A stretch of DNA of 64,000 bases from Desertibaculum subflavum (GCA_003576705.1 QOZS01000015.1:44840-108839), one strand, 5' to 3'. Counted from the stretch's first letter, positions 34,088-44,210 are shown. The notes: a model not told the origin generated them from the sequence alone. A program made the numbers and translations.

Positions 34088-34518
34088 GTCGAATTTCCTT
34101 TCGCTCCCACGTCGAGTGCCACGAGGATGGGGCATTCGCCCATCGTCGCGACACCGGTCACGCAATCCGCCGCGATCGTGGCGAGCGTTCGCTTCATCGC
34201 CCGCAAGGCGGCAATGCGCGCCTCGATATCGACGATTTTCGCCTCGGCTTGCGCCTTGACAGCGGCGCACGCATTGCCTGGCGTTGCCCGCAAGGCAAGC
34301 AGCGCTGCGACTTCCTCCAGGGTGAAGCCGAGCGCCTGCGCCCTTTTTATGAACCGGATGCGGCGGGCGTCGTCACGCGAGTAGAGGCGATAGCCGGCGG
34401 CGCTCCGTGGCGGGGGCGGCAACAGGCCGCGCTGCTCGTAGAAGCGGACGGTTTCCCGCTTGACCCCGCTTGTACGCGCGAGCCTCGTAATGGTCAGGTC
34501 ACCGGTGTCGATCGGCAT
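34084..34518 (-). CDS. merR: MerR-family mercury-responsive regulator
   Basis: A 144-aa regulator with a winged HTH (LARTSGVKRETVRFYEQRGLLPPP.RS..GYRLY) and a long dimerisation helix. The three Hg(II)-binding cysteines of MerR are recognisable: NACAAV at the helix start and the pair in ADCVTG...GECPIL. ATG 34518. Overlaps merC-like by four bases and is preceded by a MerR-type promoter with over-long spacer, so it is autoregulated and co-transcribed with the transport genes. Confidence 0.92.
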   Translation of the reverse strand: MPIDTGDLTITRLARTSGVKRETVRFYEQRGLLPPPPRSAAGYRLYSRDDARRIRFIKRAQALGFTLEEVAALLALRATPGNACAAVKAQAEAKIVDIEARIAALRAMKRTLATIAADCVTGVATMGECPILVALDVGAKGNST

Positions 34519-34525
34519 GTTACGC

Positions 34526-34557
34526 AGGCTAGACCCGGTAGTTCACCACCGGGTCAA
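34526..34557 (-). promoter_or_regulatory. MerR-type promoter/operator of the mer operon
   Basis: On the minus strand TTGACC (34557-34552) and TAGCCT (34531-34526) are separated by 19-20 bases, longer than the usual 17. The spacer holds a dyad GACCCGGT-N8-ACCGGGTC (34532-34555). This is the standard layout of promoters that MerR activates by DNA twisting. Confidence 0.75.
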
Positions 34558-34889
34558 CACAAGAAAAGTTGACCGCTCAAGGTGGCCGATGGCCGCCCTT
34601 GGAACTCCGTACCAGCCAAGCCGCTGCAGAAACCCAGTTACAGCAGGCTAGACAGCCGTCTTGCCAGCTGTCCCTGCCGTCACGCCAGTCCTCGGCGGCC
34701 TGAATCATCGGTGTCAGCGGACGGCGCAATCGGCAGGGACAGGCGCCGCAAAGGGCGCTGACCGGTCGGGGCCCCGTTCAGGATCTGAACACTGCGCGGG
34801 AGAAGCGCGGCTGCACGAAGAAGTAGGCACTCGGGGCAGCAGCGTCCGGGCGCCTGACGCGAGCGGTTATCACTGACGCCGGAATTGCA
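34558..34889. other. intergenic region between mer operon and AhpD-like gene
   Basis: About 330 bases without a convincing gene. Short direct and inverted GC-rich words are present but no feature can be supported. Confidence 0.4.
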
Positions 34890-35576
34890 TCAAGATCGAG
34901 CCGATGTCGGGAACTCGCTGGCCCTGTTTTCTGATGCCATTCTTGTTGCGTCCTTGTCGGCCTCACGTCCGGCCGCGGGCAATTCGTCGATGGGAATAGG
35001 AATCCGGCAGAAACCCTGTGGCGGTACATCCAGCGCGCTGTTGAACTTGCTGGACATGTTCTGGAATGCAATGAGGCCGGTCAGTTCGACAATCGCGTCA
35101 TCGTCCAAATGCCGGCGGAGCGCCGCGACGTGCCGGTCCTCGACGCGCTGGTCGGAACGGGTTACCGCTTCCGCATAGTCTAGCGTGGCGCGTTCGCGCG
35201 CCGTGAACAGCTCGCTCCGGCGCCATTCGGCCAGCCGTTCGATCTTGCCTTCGTCAACCCCGCGTTTGGCCAGCGTGGCGGCGTTCAAATCAACGCAGAA
35301 CGCGCACCCGTTGATCTGCGATACGCGCACGGTTATGAGCGACCTCAGAGCCGGCTCGATCGGCGATTGCCGACGGTCGATCATGCCGTAGAGCACAGCG
35401 ACGCCGAGAAACAGCCTCGGAGACCGGGCCCAGAGCAGCGCCGCGTCGAGCACCTGGCCGTATTTGCGGCGCTGGTTCCAGAAGAAGGGACGCAGATACC
35501 AGGGATATGAGGCGATCGGCTGTGCGCCTATCCGCATGGTGCATCCTCCGAAACCGTGAGCCACCTCTACCGTCAC
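34890..35576 (-). CDS. AhpD-like / carboxymuconolactone decarboxylase-family protein
   Basis: A protein of up to 228 aa in the AhpD/CMD superfamily. The catalytic CxxC is present in NGCAFCVDLNAATLAKRG, about residue 90, followed by the family's LDYAEA.T region. Such proteins reduce peroxides or act as thiol-disulfide enzymes. ATG 35576 overlaps the cytochrome c stop by four bases (ATGA); ATG 35537 would give the usual family start. Ends in a polar tail. Confidence 0.85.
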   Translation of the reverse strand: MTVEVAHGFGGCTMRIGAQPIASYPWYLRPFFWNQRRKYGQVLDAALLWARSPRLFLGVAVLYGMIDRRQSPIEPALRSLITVRVSQINGCAFCVDLNAATLAKRGVDEGKIERLAEWRRSELFTARERATLDYAEAVTRSDQRVEDRHVAALRRHLDDDAIVELTGLIAFQNMSSKFNSALDVPPQGFCRIPIPIDELPAAGREADKDATRMASENRASEFPTSARS

Positions 35577-36001
35577 ATCCGGTGCGGCCTATAGACGATT
35601 CCGTTCGCCTCCTGCAGCGCACGGACATAGCTGACGATCTCGGCCAGCTGCTTATCGGTTACCTGCGGCTGCGCCGGCATGTCTCCGAATTTCCAGTGAT
35701 GCTGGCGCGATCCCATCCGCACTGCGCGCAGGAACGCATCATTCGAATGATGGCCCGGATTGTAAATGTCATGAATGAGTGGCGGACCCTGTGTTGTGCC
35801 ACCGCCATTCCTCCCGTGACACGCCGCACAATTGGCATCGAAGACCGCCTTGCCCGCGGCCGCCGAGGCCGCAAGGGGCGGGACCTTGATGTTTCCCGCC
35901 GCACCACCGCCGGGATCGAGCAGCTTCCAGGCGAGCACGCCGGCGCCGCCAAGGAAGAAGATCAGAACGAAGGTCTTCGGCAGGTTCATAGAAAGCTTCA
36001 T
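35573..36001 (-). CDS. membrane-anchored class I cytochrome c
   Basis: A 142-aa protein with an N-terminal hydrophobic anchor or signal (about residues 10-26), the heme attachment motif CAACH near residue 58, and a likely axial Met in FGDMPAQP. HGRNGGGT..GPPL and the final LAEIVSYVRAL helix are typical of small class I cytochromes c. It probably carries electrons in the periplasm. Coupled to the AhpD-like gene; the CBS/BON and Rieske genes precede it on the same strand. Confidence 0.9.
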   Translation of the reverse strand: MKLSMNLPKTFVLIFFLGGAGVLAWKLLDPGGGAAGNIKVPPLAASAAAGKAVFDANCAACHGRNGGGTTQGPPLIHDIYNPGHHSNDAFLRAVRMGSRQHHWKFGDMPAQPQVTDKQLAEIVSYVRALQEANGIVYRPHRM

Positions 36002-36067
36002 CCGGATGGATCCATTGAAAGGGAGGCATGCATCGCTGGCGCGAGTTTCCGAGCATCTGTCGCCGCT

Positions 36068-36766
36068 TCAATCCGCCCACAAAACCGCGCGAACGCTTGG
36101 TGGCAGAACGCCGATCTCGTCGCGCACACTCTTGACGCCTGCGACGCTCTCGGCGGCGATCCGCGCCGCCTTCTTCTCGGCGTCGGACTCGACGGCCCCC
36201 CACAGGTGCACGGCGCCGCCCAACACCACAATGCTGATAAAAGCCGTGTTCACCCCCGCCTCGGAAATCGCCGCGGTCGCGTTCTCCTTGATCACATGAT
36301 CATCGGCCGTGCCCTCGGACGGGGCCTGGCGTGCGACCAGTCCGTGCAGCAAATCGGCCCGGCTCACGATCCCCACCAGCTTTCCGTCCCGGAGCACGGG
36401 AACCCGCTTAATGCGGTGTTTCTCCAGGAGCCCCGCGATCTCCTCGAGCGAGGTCTCTTCCGTGACAAACACGATGCTCCGCGTCATCACGTCGCCCGCG
36501 CACCCGCCATGCGACTTGACGTAGGCCATGGCTCTTTCCTCGGGGCTTGCCAGCAGGCTAAGCCACCATGACGGATGGCGCTCGGTGCCGCTCTCGGGCC
36601 TGCGCATCAAATCGCTCTCGCTCACCATTCCGAGCACACGGCCAGCCTCGTCCATCACCGGAACCCCGCTGACCCGACGTTCGAGCATCACCCTTGCCAC
36701 TTCCCGCACTGCCGTATCCGGCCGAACGACGGCGACCGCCGTGGTCATGACGTGCTTGGCCTGCAT
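36068..36766 (-). CDS. CBS-pair and BON domain protein
   Basis: A protein of about 232 aa (ATG 36766 with a good AGGAGAG site; a longer start at 36811 is less likely). Two CBS domains (about residues 1-140, with DVMTRS-type motifs and RVPVLRDGKLVGIVSR) are followed by a BON domain (about residues 150-222, GGAVHLWGAVESDAEKKAARIAAESVAGVKSV region). CBS pairs bind adenosyl nucleotides, and BON domains bind membranes or lipids. Exact function is unknown; likely a stress sensor. Confidence 0.9.
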   Translation of the reverse strand: MQAKHVMTTAVAVVRPDTAVREVARVMLERRVSGVPVMDEAGRVLGMVSESDLMRRPESGTERHPSWWLSLLASPEERAMAYVKSHGGCAGDVMTRSIVFVTEETSLEEIAGLLEKHRIKRVPVLRDGKLVGIVSRADLLHGLVARQAPSEGTADDHVIKENATAAISEAGVNTAFISIVVLGGAVHLWGAVESDAEKKAARIAAESVAGVKSVRDEIGVLPPSVRAVLWAD

Positions 36767-36837
36767 CGCACTCTCCTTTGCTCGCTGTCTTCGCCGGACG
36801 ACATGCTGCATTCATCCGATCCGGATGCGCGTGTCAG

Positions 36838-37371
36838 TCAGGAACGCGTACTCGGTATCTCGAGATTGCGAGGTGCCGGGCCGCGACGGACTCTTCCGGC
36901 GCCGTCGTAAACGGATCCGTGGCAGGGGCAGAACCAGCCCCCGTACCGGCCGCGCGGATCGGTGACGCTCTGTCCCAGAGGCACGCAGCCGAGGTGGGTG
37001 CAAACGCCGAGCACGATCAGCCACTCCTTGCGCTTGACCCGCGAGGCGTCCGTGGCGGGATCGATCAGCTCAGGGCTACGATCGTCGGCCTCGGAACGCG
37101 CAACCTCCTCCGCGCTGCGATGGCAGACGAAGACGGGGCGGCCGGACCACATGACGGTGACGCGCTGCCCCTCCTGTATCGGGGGAAGATCGACCTGGAC
37201 CAGCGACAGAGCGAGTATGTCGGCAGAGGGATTCATGCTGTCGATGAATGGCCATGGGGTCGCAGCGGCCCCTACCGCACTGAGCCCGCCCGCGGCTATG
37301 TAGAGAAAGTCACGGTGGGTGCCGGTCGGACCCGTGCTGCCTGGACCAGCCTCGACTACTGCTGCGCTCAT
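36838..37371 (-). CDS. petA: Rieske iron-sulfur protein (PetA-like), orphan
   Basis: A 177-aa Rieske protein with an N-terminal Tat-less anchor (RDFLYIAAGGLSAVGAAATPW) and the [2Fe-2S] loops CTHLGC and CPCHGS with all ligands and the disulfide pair present. Sequence is of bc1-complex type, but no cytochrome b or c1 gene is near. It may replace or complement the chromosomal subunit or serve another electron route with the neighbouring cytochrome c. A degraded paralogue lies at about 59215-59770. Confidence 0.88.
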   Translation of the reverse strand: MSAAVVEAGPGSTGPTGTHRDFLYIAAGGLSAVGAAATPWPFIDSMNPSADILALSLVQVDLPPIQEGQRVTVMWSGRPVFVCHRSAEEVARSEADDRSPELIDPATDASRVKRKEWLIVLGVCTHLGCVPLGQSVTDPRGRYGGWFCPCHGSVYDGAGRVRRGPAPRNLEIPSTRS

Positions 37372-37528
37372 CGGTCACTCTCGTTCCCGCCAAGCGACGC
37401 CCTATCGCCAGACTCAACCGGTATGTCTCCGTGTTGGTTCACCTTCGCCTCGCCATCACCGCCCGGCATTGCGACCTCCGCCCAGAAATTCTCTCGCGGC
37501 ACGGACGCTTCCCGGAACCAAGGGCCCC

Positions 37529-38185
37529 TCATCGCGCCGGCTCTCCGGACCAATTCGCCGGCCAGGGGACGAAGCCGGGCACGCGCCGCGCGTAGGCGGC
37601 GTAAGCCGCACCGAACTGGACCTGCGCCTCCCGCTCTTCCTGCCGCGCCAGGCGCACGTACATCCACACCAGCACCGGAAACATCGCGAGCGTCAGCAGC
37701 GTCGGCCACTGGAACAGGAAACCAAGCATGATGAGCATGAACCCCACATACTGCGGATGGCGCACGCGCGCGTAGGGCCCGGAAACCGCCAGCGCGCCGC
37801 GCTGCTGGGCGGCGTGCAGCACCCGCCAAGCTGCGGCGATCAGCCAGAACCCGCTACCGATCAGAATGAAACTGAGGAGGTGGAACGGCCCGAAATGCGG
37901 GTTTGCTTTCCAGCCGAGCATCATCTCCACCAGATGTCCCGCATCGTGCGAGAACCAGTCGACTTCTGGGTACCGGCTCTGCAGCCATCCCGAGAGGAAA
38001 TAGATGGTGAGCGGAAAGCCGTACATCTCCGAGAACAGCGCGACGAGAAAGGCGCTGAACGCCCCGAACGACCGCCAGTCGCGCGTCGTCTTCGGCTTGA
38101 AGAAGCTGAGCGCAAAGATAATGAAGATCGCCGAGTTGATCACGACCAGAAACCACAGGCCGTATTCGGGTGCTGCGTCGTTCAT
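37529..38185 (-). CDS. isoprenylcysteine carboxyl methyltransferase-family membrane protein
   Basis: A 218-aa membrane protein with about five helices. The C-terminal part has the ICMT/PEMT pattern: GPYARVRHPQYVGFMLIMLGF, then RLARQEEREAQVQFGAAYAAYARRVP. Bacterial members are probable methyltransferases of unknown substrate, often in copper-resistance clusters. Its start overlaps the stop of the DUF2933 gene by four bases, so the cluster copA-cupredoxin-DUF2933-ICMT is one operon. Confidence 0.85.
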   Translation of the reverse strand: MNDAAPEYGLWFLVVINSAIFIIFALSFFKPKTTRDWRSFGAFSAFLVALFSEMYGFPLTIYFLSGWLQSRYPEVDWFSHDAGHLVEMMLGWKANPHFGPFHLLSFILIGSGFWLIAAAWRVLHAAQQRGALAVSGPYARVRHPQYVGFMLIMLGFLFQWPTLLTLAMFPVLVWMYVRLARQEEREAQVQFGAAYAAYARRVPGFVPWPANWSGEPAR

Positions 38186-38436
38186 TGCCGCCCTCCTCCG
38201 CCCGCGCCGCCGCTGCCATGGCCGCCGTGACCACCATGCATAAAGAGATGCATGCCAATGCAGGCGGCGAGCAGGACAACCAACAACCCGTTTCCGGTGA
38301 ACAGGTGCACACGGTGCTCGTAGGTCAGGAGAGTTCCGGCGATGACAAGAAACGCGATCAGGACGATGCCTGCGCGTGACCTGAGAATGCCGCCGTCTCG
38401 CGCCCCGTCACGAAGATCGCGCTTGTGTTCATCCAT
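38182..38436 (-). CDS. DUF2933 membrane protein
   Basis: A protein of about 84 aa (ATG 38436) with two membrane segments and a His/Gly-rich C-terminus (HLFMHGGHGGHGSGG), matching DUF2933. Such small proteins accompany copper-handling genes; the His-rich tail may bind metal. Overlaps the ICMT gene (ATGA). Confidence 0.85.
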   Translation of the reverse strand: MDEHKRDLRDGARDGGILRSRAGIVLIAFLVIAGTLLTYEHRVHLFTGNGLLVVLLAACIGMHLFMHGGHGGHGSGGAGGGGRQ

Positions 38437-38527
38437 TCGATGGCCCTCTCTCTTGGCTCTCGTGCGGAATCGCCGCTCCTGCACAATGCGTCGGTGCCAG
38501 ACGGCGCTGTCACATATACTCCCCCAG

Positions 38528-38905
38528 CTATTCGACGATCAGTCGGCCGCGGAACATACCCATCGGACATGCGAAGCCGAATTCACCCGCCTGCCTCGGC
38601 ATGAGTTCCACCGCGACCTGTTCGCCTGTGGGAAGATGGGCGCTCTTTCCGAAGGCCTCGAAAATCACCCTTTCGGAGCAGGACGCCGTCTCCTCGCGAC
38701 GGAAGTTGAGGCGTACCGGCTTGCCGCGGCTGACGATGATCGTGTCCGGCGTGTAGCCGCCCTTCACAAGAATCATGGCCTCCTGGTAGCCGCCGCTCGT
38801 CTCCCCGGCGCGCACGCCTTTGGTACGCTTGAGCCAGAAGAACCAGACGATGAAAGCGACGGCCAGCAGACCGACAATCAGGACGGCCCAGCGATCGATC
38901 GTCAT
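38528..38905 (-). CDS. membrane-anchored cupredoxin-domain protein
   Basis: A 125-aa protein with one N-terminal membrane helix (residues about 6-25) and a small cupredoxin domain. Copper ligand candidates are the Cys of ASCSERV and the C-terminal [10 protein letters not shown], with Met residues; the classic N-terminal His ligand is not obvious. ATG overlaps the copA stop by four bases, so it is translated with the ATPase and probably hands copper on in the periplasm. Confidence 0.85.
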   Translation of the reverse strand: MTIDRWAVLIVGLLAVAFIVWFFWLKRTKGVRAGETSGGYQEAMILVKGGYTPDTIIVSRGKPVRLNFRREETASCSERVIFEAFGKSAHLPTGEQVAVELMPRQAGEFGFACPMGMFRGRLIVE

Positions 38906-41463
38906 GACACAACCCTCCTCGGCTGAAACAGGCGGAGTCGGTTCGCGTTCGTGACCACGGTGACGGAACTGAAGGCCATGGCGGCGGCGGCGATCAGGGG
39001 CGACAGCAAGAGACCGAGGAAGGGGTAAAGCACGCCCATGGCCACCGGAATGCCGAGCGCATTGTAGCCGAAGGCGCCGAGCAGGTTCTGGCGCACGTTC
39101 CGCATGGTGGCGCGGCTTATCTCGATCGCGGTGACCACACCCATGAGACTGCCTTTGATCAGTGTCACGTCGCTTGCCTCGATGGCAACGTCCGTGCCCG
39201 TCCCGATGGCGAAGCCCACATCGGCCTGCGCCAGGGCCGGTGCATCGTTGATACCGTCGCCGACCATCCCGACCGACTTGCCCTCGAGTTGCAGCTTCTG
39301 GACCTCATGCGCTTTTTCGTCGGGCAGGACTTCCGCGAGGACGCGACTTATCCCGACCTGGCGGGCAATAGCGTTCGCCGTCCTCGCGTTGTCGCCGGTC
39401 AGCATCACGACCTCGATGCCAAGGGAATGCAGGACGTCAATTGCGGCCTTGGAATCCGGCTTCACGGTATCGGCGACGGCCACCAGGCCCGCGGCTGCCG
39501 ACCCGATGGCCAAATACATCGGCGTCTTGCCCTCGTTGGCGAGCCGCTCCCATTCTCCGGTCAGGGCGTCGATCGGTATCCCGCGATCACGCATCAGCTT
39601 GGCATTGCCGAGCAGCACCTCGTCATCGCCGACTCGGCCGCTCACGCCATGGCCCGGTATTGCCGAGAAGTCTTGTGCGTCGGTGAGGGCTATGCTGCGC
39701 TGCTCTGCCCCTTTGACGATCGCTTCACCCAGAGGATGCTCGGAGCCGCGCTCGAGCGAGGCAGCGAGACCCAGCACTGTCTCCTCATCCCGACCCTCCG
39801 CCACCACCACGTCCGTCAGCGCCGGCTTGCCGCGCGTGATGGTGCCGGTTTTGTCGAGAATGATGGCATCGAGTTGTTGTGAGGTCTGAAGGGCGTCGCC
39901 CGAACGGATCAGGATACCATTCTCAGCCCCCTTGCCGATGCCGACGGTCAGCGAGGTCGGCGTGGCGAGGCCGAGCGCACAGGGACAGGCGATGATAAGT
40001 GTCGTCACGAGCACGATCGTCGCGTAGACGAAGCGCGGCTCCGGGCCGACGAGATACCAAACAACGAAAGACAGGATTCCGAGGATCATCACGGCCGGCA
40101 CGAAGTAGCCGGAGACGAGATCGACGACACGCTGGATCGGCGCCTTGGAGCCCTGCGCATCCTTCACCATGCGGATGATGCTGGCCAGAGCCGTGTCCTT
40201 GCCGACCTTGGTCGCCTTGAACCTGAAGCTGCCGGTCTTGTTGAGCGTCGCTCCGATCACCTCGTCGCCGACCCGCTTCTCGACGGGAATCGACTCGCCG
40301 GTAACCATCGACTCGTCGACGGCGCTCGAACCTTCGACCACCTCCCCGTCGACCGGGATCTTGTCGCCGGGCCGCACGACCACAACATCACCGGCTACCA
40401 CCTCTTCCACGGGCAGGTCGATTTCCTTGCCGTCGCGAACGACGCGCGCGGTCTTGGCCTGAAGGCCGATCAGCTTCTTGATCGCCTCGGAGGTGCGGCC
40501 CTTCGCCCGGATCTCGAGCGCAAGCCCGAGGACCACAAGCGCGACGACCACGTCCGTGACATCCCAGAAGACCTCGGCGAGCGCCGGGTCGGGGAAGATT
40601 CTGGGATAAGCGACTGCGATCACGGAGTATAGGAAGGCGGCGGTGATGCCGATCGCAATCAGCGTGTGCATGTTGGCCGAGCGGTGCTTCAGAGCATGCC
40701 ACATGCCGACAAAGAACTGCGAGCCGGCCCACAGCAGGACGGGAAGGGAGAGGACGCCAAGCAATACCCAGACGATGCGTCGGGTGTCGCTGCCCATCGG
40801 CATCCAGTCACGAAGGCCTGGGATCAGGTCGGGGTAACTGAGGGCCATAACCGGGATCGAGATCGCGGTGGCGACCCAGAACTTGCGCATCAGCGCCCGG
40901 TACTCGGCCTCACGCGCAACCTGCTCCGGGTCAGAGTCCTCTTCGATCGCCGCCTTGACCGCGGCCGGCTTGGACTCTGCGACCTTGTGACCTGCGGATT
41001 CGATGGCGCGCCGGATGCCCTCGAAATCGACCGTGCCCGGGTCGTACTCGATATCGACGGCGTTGGGCCCGAGATTGGCGCGCGCGGAAAAAATGCCCGG
41101 CGTCATCCGCAATGCGATCTCAATGCGGGTAACACACGAGGAACAGTGCATTCGCGCGATGGGGATGCGAAGGGACGCCGCACCGGGCGAATAGCCCGCG
41201 GAACGAATGGCCTTCGTTAGATCCTGCGGCTTCGCAATGTTGCCGTCGTAGTCGATCGACGCAACGCGATTGGCGAGATTGACATGGGCGGACGCGACGC
41301 CAGGTAGTCCGCCGAGTGCTTTTTCGATGGTGGATCTGCAATGTCCGCAGGTCATGCCGCCGACAGCGAGGTCCAGATGTTGAGTTGCCGTCGCATCCGG
41401 CCTCTTCTCTTCCGGTTCGCTTCGACGAGCGGCCTTCGTCGTCATCGGTTCGGCTCGATCCAT
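38902..41463 (-). CDS. copA: copper-translocating P1B-type ATPase
   Basis: An 853-aa P1B-ATPase (ATG 41445 would give 847 aa). Two N-terminal HMA domains carry GMTCGHC and RMHCSSC. The membrane CPC motif (IACPCALG), the phosphorylation site DKTGT, the TGES and GDGINDAP motifs and the C-terminal YN..GIP and MAFSSVTVV region assign Cu(I) specificity. It exports Cu(I) from the cytoplasm, either for tolerance or to supply NosZ-type enzymes. First gene of the copA-cupredoxin pair. Confidence 0.95.
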   Translation of the reverse strand: MDRAEPMTTKAARRSEPEEKRPDATATQHLDLAVGGMTCGHCRSTIEKALGGLPGVASAHVNLANRVASIDYDGNIAKPQDLTKAIRSAGYSPGAASLRIPIARMHCSSCVTRIEIALRMTPGIFSARANLGPNAVDIEYDPGTVDFEGIRRAIESAGHKVAESKPAAVKAAIEEDSDPEQVAREAEYRALMRKFWVATAISIPVMALSYPDLIPGLRDWMPMGSDTRRIVWVLLGVLSLPVLLWAGSQFFVGMWHALKHRSANMHTLIAIGITAAFLYSVIAVAYPRIFPDPALAEVFWDVTDVVVALVVLGLALEIRAKGRTSEAIKKLIGLQAKTARVVRDGKEIDLPVEEVVAGDVVVVRPGDKIPVDGEVVEGSSAVDESMVTGESIPVEKRVGDEVIGATLNKTGSFRFKATKVGKDTALASIIRMVKDAQGSKAPIQRVVDLVSGYFVPAVMILGILSFVVWYLVGPEPRFVYATIVLVTTLIIACPCALGLATPTSLTVGIGKGAENGILIRSGDALQTSQQLDAIILDKTGTITRGKPALTDVVVAEGRDEETVLGLAASLERGSEHPLGEAIVKGAEQRSIALTDAQDFSAIPGHGVSGRVGDDEVLLGNAKLMRDRGIPIDALTGEWERLANEGKTPMYLAIGSAAAGLVAVADTVKPDSKAAIDVLHSLGIEVVMLTGDNARTANAIARQVGISRVLAEVLPDEKAHEVQKLQLEGKSVGMVGDGINDAPALAQADVGFAIGTGTDVAIEASDVTLIKGSLMGVVTAIEISRATMRNVRQNLLGAFGYNALGIPVAMGVLYPFLGLLLSPLIAAAAMAFSSVTVVTNANRLRLFQPRRVVS

Positions 41464-41581
41464 GACGTACCTCTCCGTATCCAGTGCGGGTTGGATCGGC
41501 GATCGCCCGGTGCCAACAATGGCGATCGGGCTCGCGATCCCGAGGTCAATGTTTCTTCATGCAGTTTTTGCATTGCCCGCC

Positions 41582-43348
41582 TCACCGCTCGAGCACGTAG
41601 GTGCCAGGCGCATCTTCCAGCACGGGGTTTCCTTTTGCGGCGCCGCCGATGGCGGGTGGCGGCACCCGATCGGACGAGTGCCTGACGAGCCACCCTTCCC
41701 AGCACGGCCACCATGAGCCTTCGTGGTGCTCCGCCAATGCCTGCCACGAATCGGGATCGACGTAGTTCTCGCTCTCCTTGTGGGTGGCGATCTGGTGATG
41801 TCGATGGGGGTGACCGGGCGGGCTGACGATGCCGGCATTGTGCCCGCCGTTAGACAGAACGAAGGTCACATCGGCATCCGTCAGTGCCTGGATCTTGTAG
41901 ACGGAACGCCAAGGCGCGACATGGTCGGCGATCGTGCTGACCGCAAAGATCAGCGCGCGGATATCACGGAGCGAAACCGGCTTGCCCTCGACCTCGAATC
42001 GGCTTTCGGCCAGGTCATTCGCAAGGAAGAGGCGTCTTAGATACTCCGAATGCATTCGGAACGGCATGCGGGTGGTGTCCGCGTTCCACGCCATCAGATC
42101 GATCATCGGCCGGCGTTCGCCGAGCAGATAGGTCTGCACCATGGCCGACCAGATCAGATCGTTGGAGCGCAGGAGCTGAAAGGCACCCGTCATCTGTCGT
42201 GTATCGAGGTATCCCTGCTCCGCCATCATGTTCTCGAGGAAGCTCACCTGAGCTTCGTCGATGAAGAGCATCAGCTCGCCCGCTTCGGTGAAGTCCGTTT
42301 GCGCTGCGAGCAGGGTAAGGCTCTTGAGGCGATCGTCTCCGCCGCGCGCCATCGCGGCCGCGGCGATAGTCATCAGGGTGCCGCCGAGGCAGTAGCCGAC
42401 AGCGTGAATCTGCCGGGGGGGTAAAATGGACGCGATGGCGTCCAACGCCGCCATGGCGCCAAGCCGACGATAATCGTCCAAGCCCAGGTCGCGGTCGTCG
42501 CCAGTCGGGTTTCTCCACGAGACGATGAAGACTGTGTGGCCCAGCTCGACGAGGTGCTTTACGAGCGAGTTCTCCGGCGAGAGGTCCAGGATGTAATACT
42601 TCATGATCCAAGCAGGGACGATCAGGATCGGCTCTGCATAGACGTCCTTCGTCGTTGGCGCGTACTGAATCAGCTCGATCAGTTGGTTCCGGAACACGAT
42701 TTTGCCGGGCGTGATCGCGACATCCCGTGCAACCTGATACGCGCCCGTCCCGGCCGGTGGCTCGCCGTGGAGCCCACGACGCCAGTCCTCCAGGAAATTT
42801 GCTGCGCCGCGCACGAAGTTCAGCCCGCCTTGCCGCATCGTCGCCTCAAGGATCTCTGGATTGGTGGCGGTCCAGTTGGCCGGCGAAGTGATGTCGAGCA
42901 GCTGGCGCGCGACGAACGAAACGACGTCCTCGTGATGCTTGGAGACGCCGGCGATGCCGGTCGTAGCGTTGTGCCACCATTGCTGCGACAGCAGGAATCC
43001 CTGATAGATCGCGGCGAAAGGTTGCTTCCTCCAGGCCGGCCCGACGAAGCGTTGATCGTGCGTGAGGGGCTCAATGCACGCGTCGCAAGCCGGATCGGTG
43101 CAGGCATGAAGACAGTAGTCCAGGAAACGAACCCACTTCCGCGCTGCCTTCTCAACCAGCTCCCCTTGCTTGTCGGGGGAGAACAGCAGGTGCTGTGCCC
43201 AATCTGTGTAGGCCTGCGTCAACGCCGCCGGCGAGATTCCGGCGGTCGCCTGTCCGATCAGCGCGTGCAATGGCCGATCGAACGAGAATGGGCGCCGGTT
43301 CCGTTGCGGCTCCGCACGCTTCGACAAGGCAGGCGACATCTTCTGCAT
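41582..43348 (-). CDS. phaC: class I poly(3-hydroxyalkanoate) synthase
   Basis: A protein of about 588 aa (ATG 43348; a start 30 residues upstream is possible). The PHA synthase N-terminal domain is followed by an alpha/beta hydrolase core with the lipase-like box GYCLGGTL holding the catalytic Cys, and Asp/His residues later (SNGGHNAGIVSPPG). It polymerises hydroxyacyl-CoA into storage granules. A phasin-like gene lies 860 bases upstream on the same strand, and copper genes lie downstream. Confidence 0.93.
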   Translation of the reverse strand: MQKMSPALSKRAEPQRNRRPFSFDRPLHALIGQATAGISPAALTQAYTDWAQHLLFSPDKQGELVEKAARKWVRFLDYCLHACTDPACDACIEPLTHDQRFVGPAWRKQPFAAIYQGFLLSQQWWHNATTGIAGVSKHHEDVVSFVARQLLDITSPANWTATNPEILEATMRQGGLNFVRGAANFLEDWRRGLHGEPPAGTGAYQVARDVAITPGKIVFRNQLIELIQYAPTTKDVYAEPILIVPAWIMKYYILDLSPENSLVKHLVELGHTVFIVSWRNPTGDDRDLGLDDYRRLGAMAALDAIASILPPRQIHAVGYCLGGTLMTIAAAAMARGGDDRLKSLTLLAAQTDFTEAGELMLFIDEAQVSFLENMMAEQGYLDTRQMTGAFQLLRSNDLIWSAMVQTYLLGERRPMIDLMAWNADTTRMPFRMHSEYLRRLFLANDLAESRFEVEGKPVSLRDIRALIFAVSTIADHVAPWRSVYKIQALTDADVTFVLSNGGHNAGIVSPPGHPHRHHQIATHKESENYVDPDSWQALAEHHEGSWWPCWEGWLVRHSSDRVPPPAIGGAAKGNPVLEDAPGTYVLER

Positions 43349-43531
43349 GGCCGCACTTTCAGCGAAGGGCGGATGTCGCGAGAGCGCGATGCCCGCTGCC
43401 GCGGCGGATCGCAAGCTGCCGATCGGACGCGGGATCAAGGGCTCGGCTGCGTACCGCCAGGGCGGGGCGCCGGCACTGCCGAGTGCCGCTGCTCGGAGCG
43501 GAGCTTGGGGGCCTTGATGTCGGCATGTCGC

Positions 43532-43858
43532 TCACCTCCATCGCCGCGCAAAGAAATTGAACAAAGGGGCAAAGATCAGAGCCACGTACCAGCCGTAGGC
43601 GAATGCCTCGATCGCGCCGAGGGCAAAGCTTTGCCAGCTGAGCCATGTGAAACCCGGCAAGAGACGGAGCCAGGTCTGATACATCGCCTGACCGGGAAAC
43701 AGCAGATCGAAGCCCACGCAGAGCGCGTAGGTAATGACGAGAAATGCGCCGAAGCTCATGCCGAAGGCCAGCACCGGAATTCGCGGCGCTTGCGGTGCCG
43801 CCAGTGGCGTACCGAAATGCCGGCTGCTGGCCGAGCGCGCCATATCAACCATGGACAT
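43532..43858 (-). CDS. DUF5676-like small membrane protein
   Basis: A protein of about 108 aa with two to three membrane helices: FGMSFGAFLVITYALCVGFDLLFP and a LLPGFTWLSW.SFALGAIEAFAYGWYVALIF.PLYNFF-like end, the pattern of DUF5676. Start is uncertain because several in-frame ATGs (43858, 43852, 43843) overlap the end of the YHS gene. Function unknown; it is often found with YHS and copper genes. Confidence 0.8.
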   Translation of the reverse strand: MSMVDMARSASSRHFGTPLAAPQAPRIPVLAFGMSFGAFLVITYALCVGFDLLFPGQAMYQTWLRLLPGFTWLSWQSFALGAIEAFAYGWYVALIFAPLFNFFARRWR

Positions 43859-44192
43859 GATCCTTATGCTCAGGTGAGGAAGCAGCTTTGGGCCGGAGGT
43901 AGATCTCGGGCGCCGCTTCGAACAGCCCACGGCATTCGCCAGAGCAGAAGTAGTAGACTATGCCGTCATGGACCGAGGGCTTGGCGGCTTCCGGCCGCAC
44001 CGTCTTGCCGCAGACGGGATCGACATCCGTGTCCGGTGGCACCCAGTGAAGCGTTTCTGCGTCGCGCGCGCCGCCGGATTCGTGGGAGCCATGACGGCCG
44101 CGGCCGTGACCCATCACATGCGCGCCGCATCCGAAACGCATCATCAGGAAGATCAGTCCTGCCCAGAGGGCGAAATAGAGCAAGGCCTCCAT
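43845..44192 (-). CDS. YHS-domain protein with N-terminal membrane helix
   Basis: A 115-aa protein: an N-terminal helix (EALLYFALWAGLIFLMM) and a His-rich link, then a YHS/TRASH-type domain with DPVCGKTV and YYFCSGEC..LF, which bind metal through Cys. Such proteins occur with copper ATPases and are thought to sense or carry copper. Its end overlaps the DUF5676 gene and its start lies 18 bases after the phasin gene. Confidence 0.88.
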   Translation of the reverse strand: MEALLYFALWAGLIFLMMRFGCGAHVMGHGRGRHGSHESGGARDAETLHWVPPDTDVDPVCGKTVRPEAAKPSVHDGIVYYFCSGECRGLFEAAPEIYLRPKAASSPEHKDHVHG

Positions 44193-44210
44193 ATGCGACG
44201 CCCCCGATGT

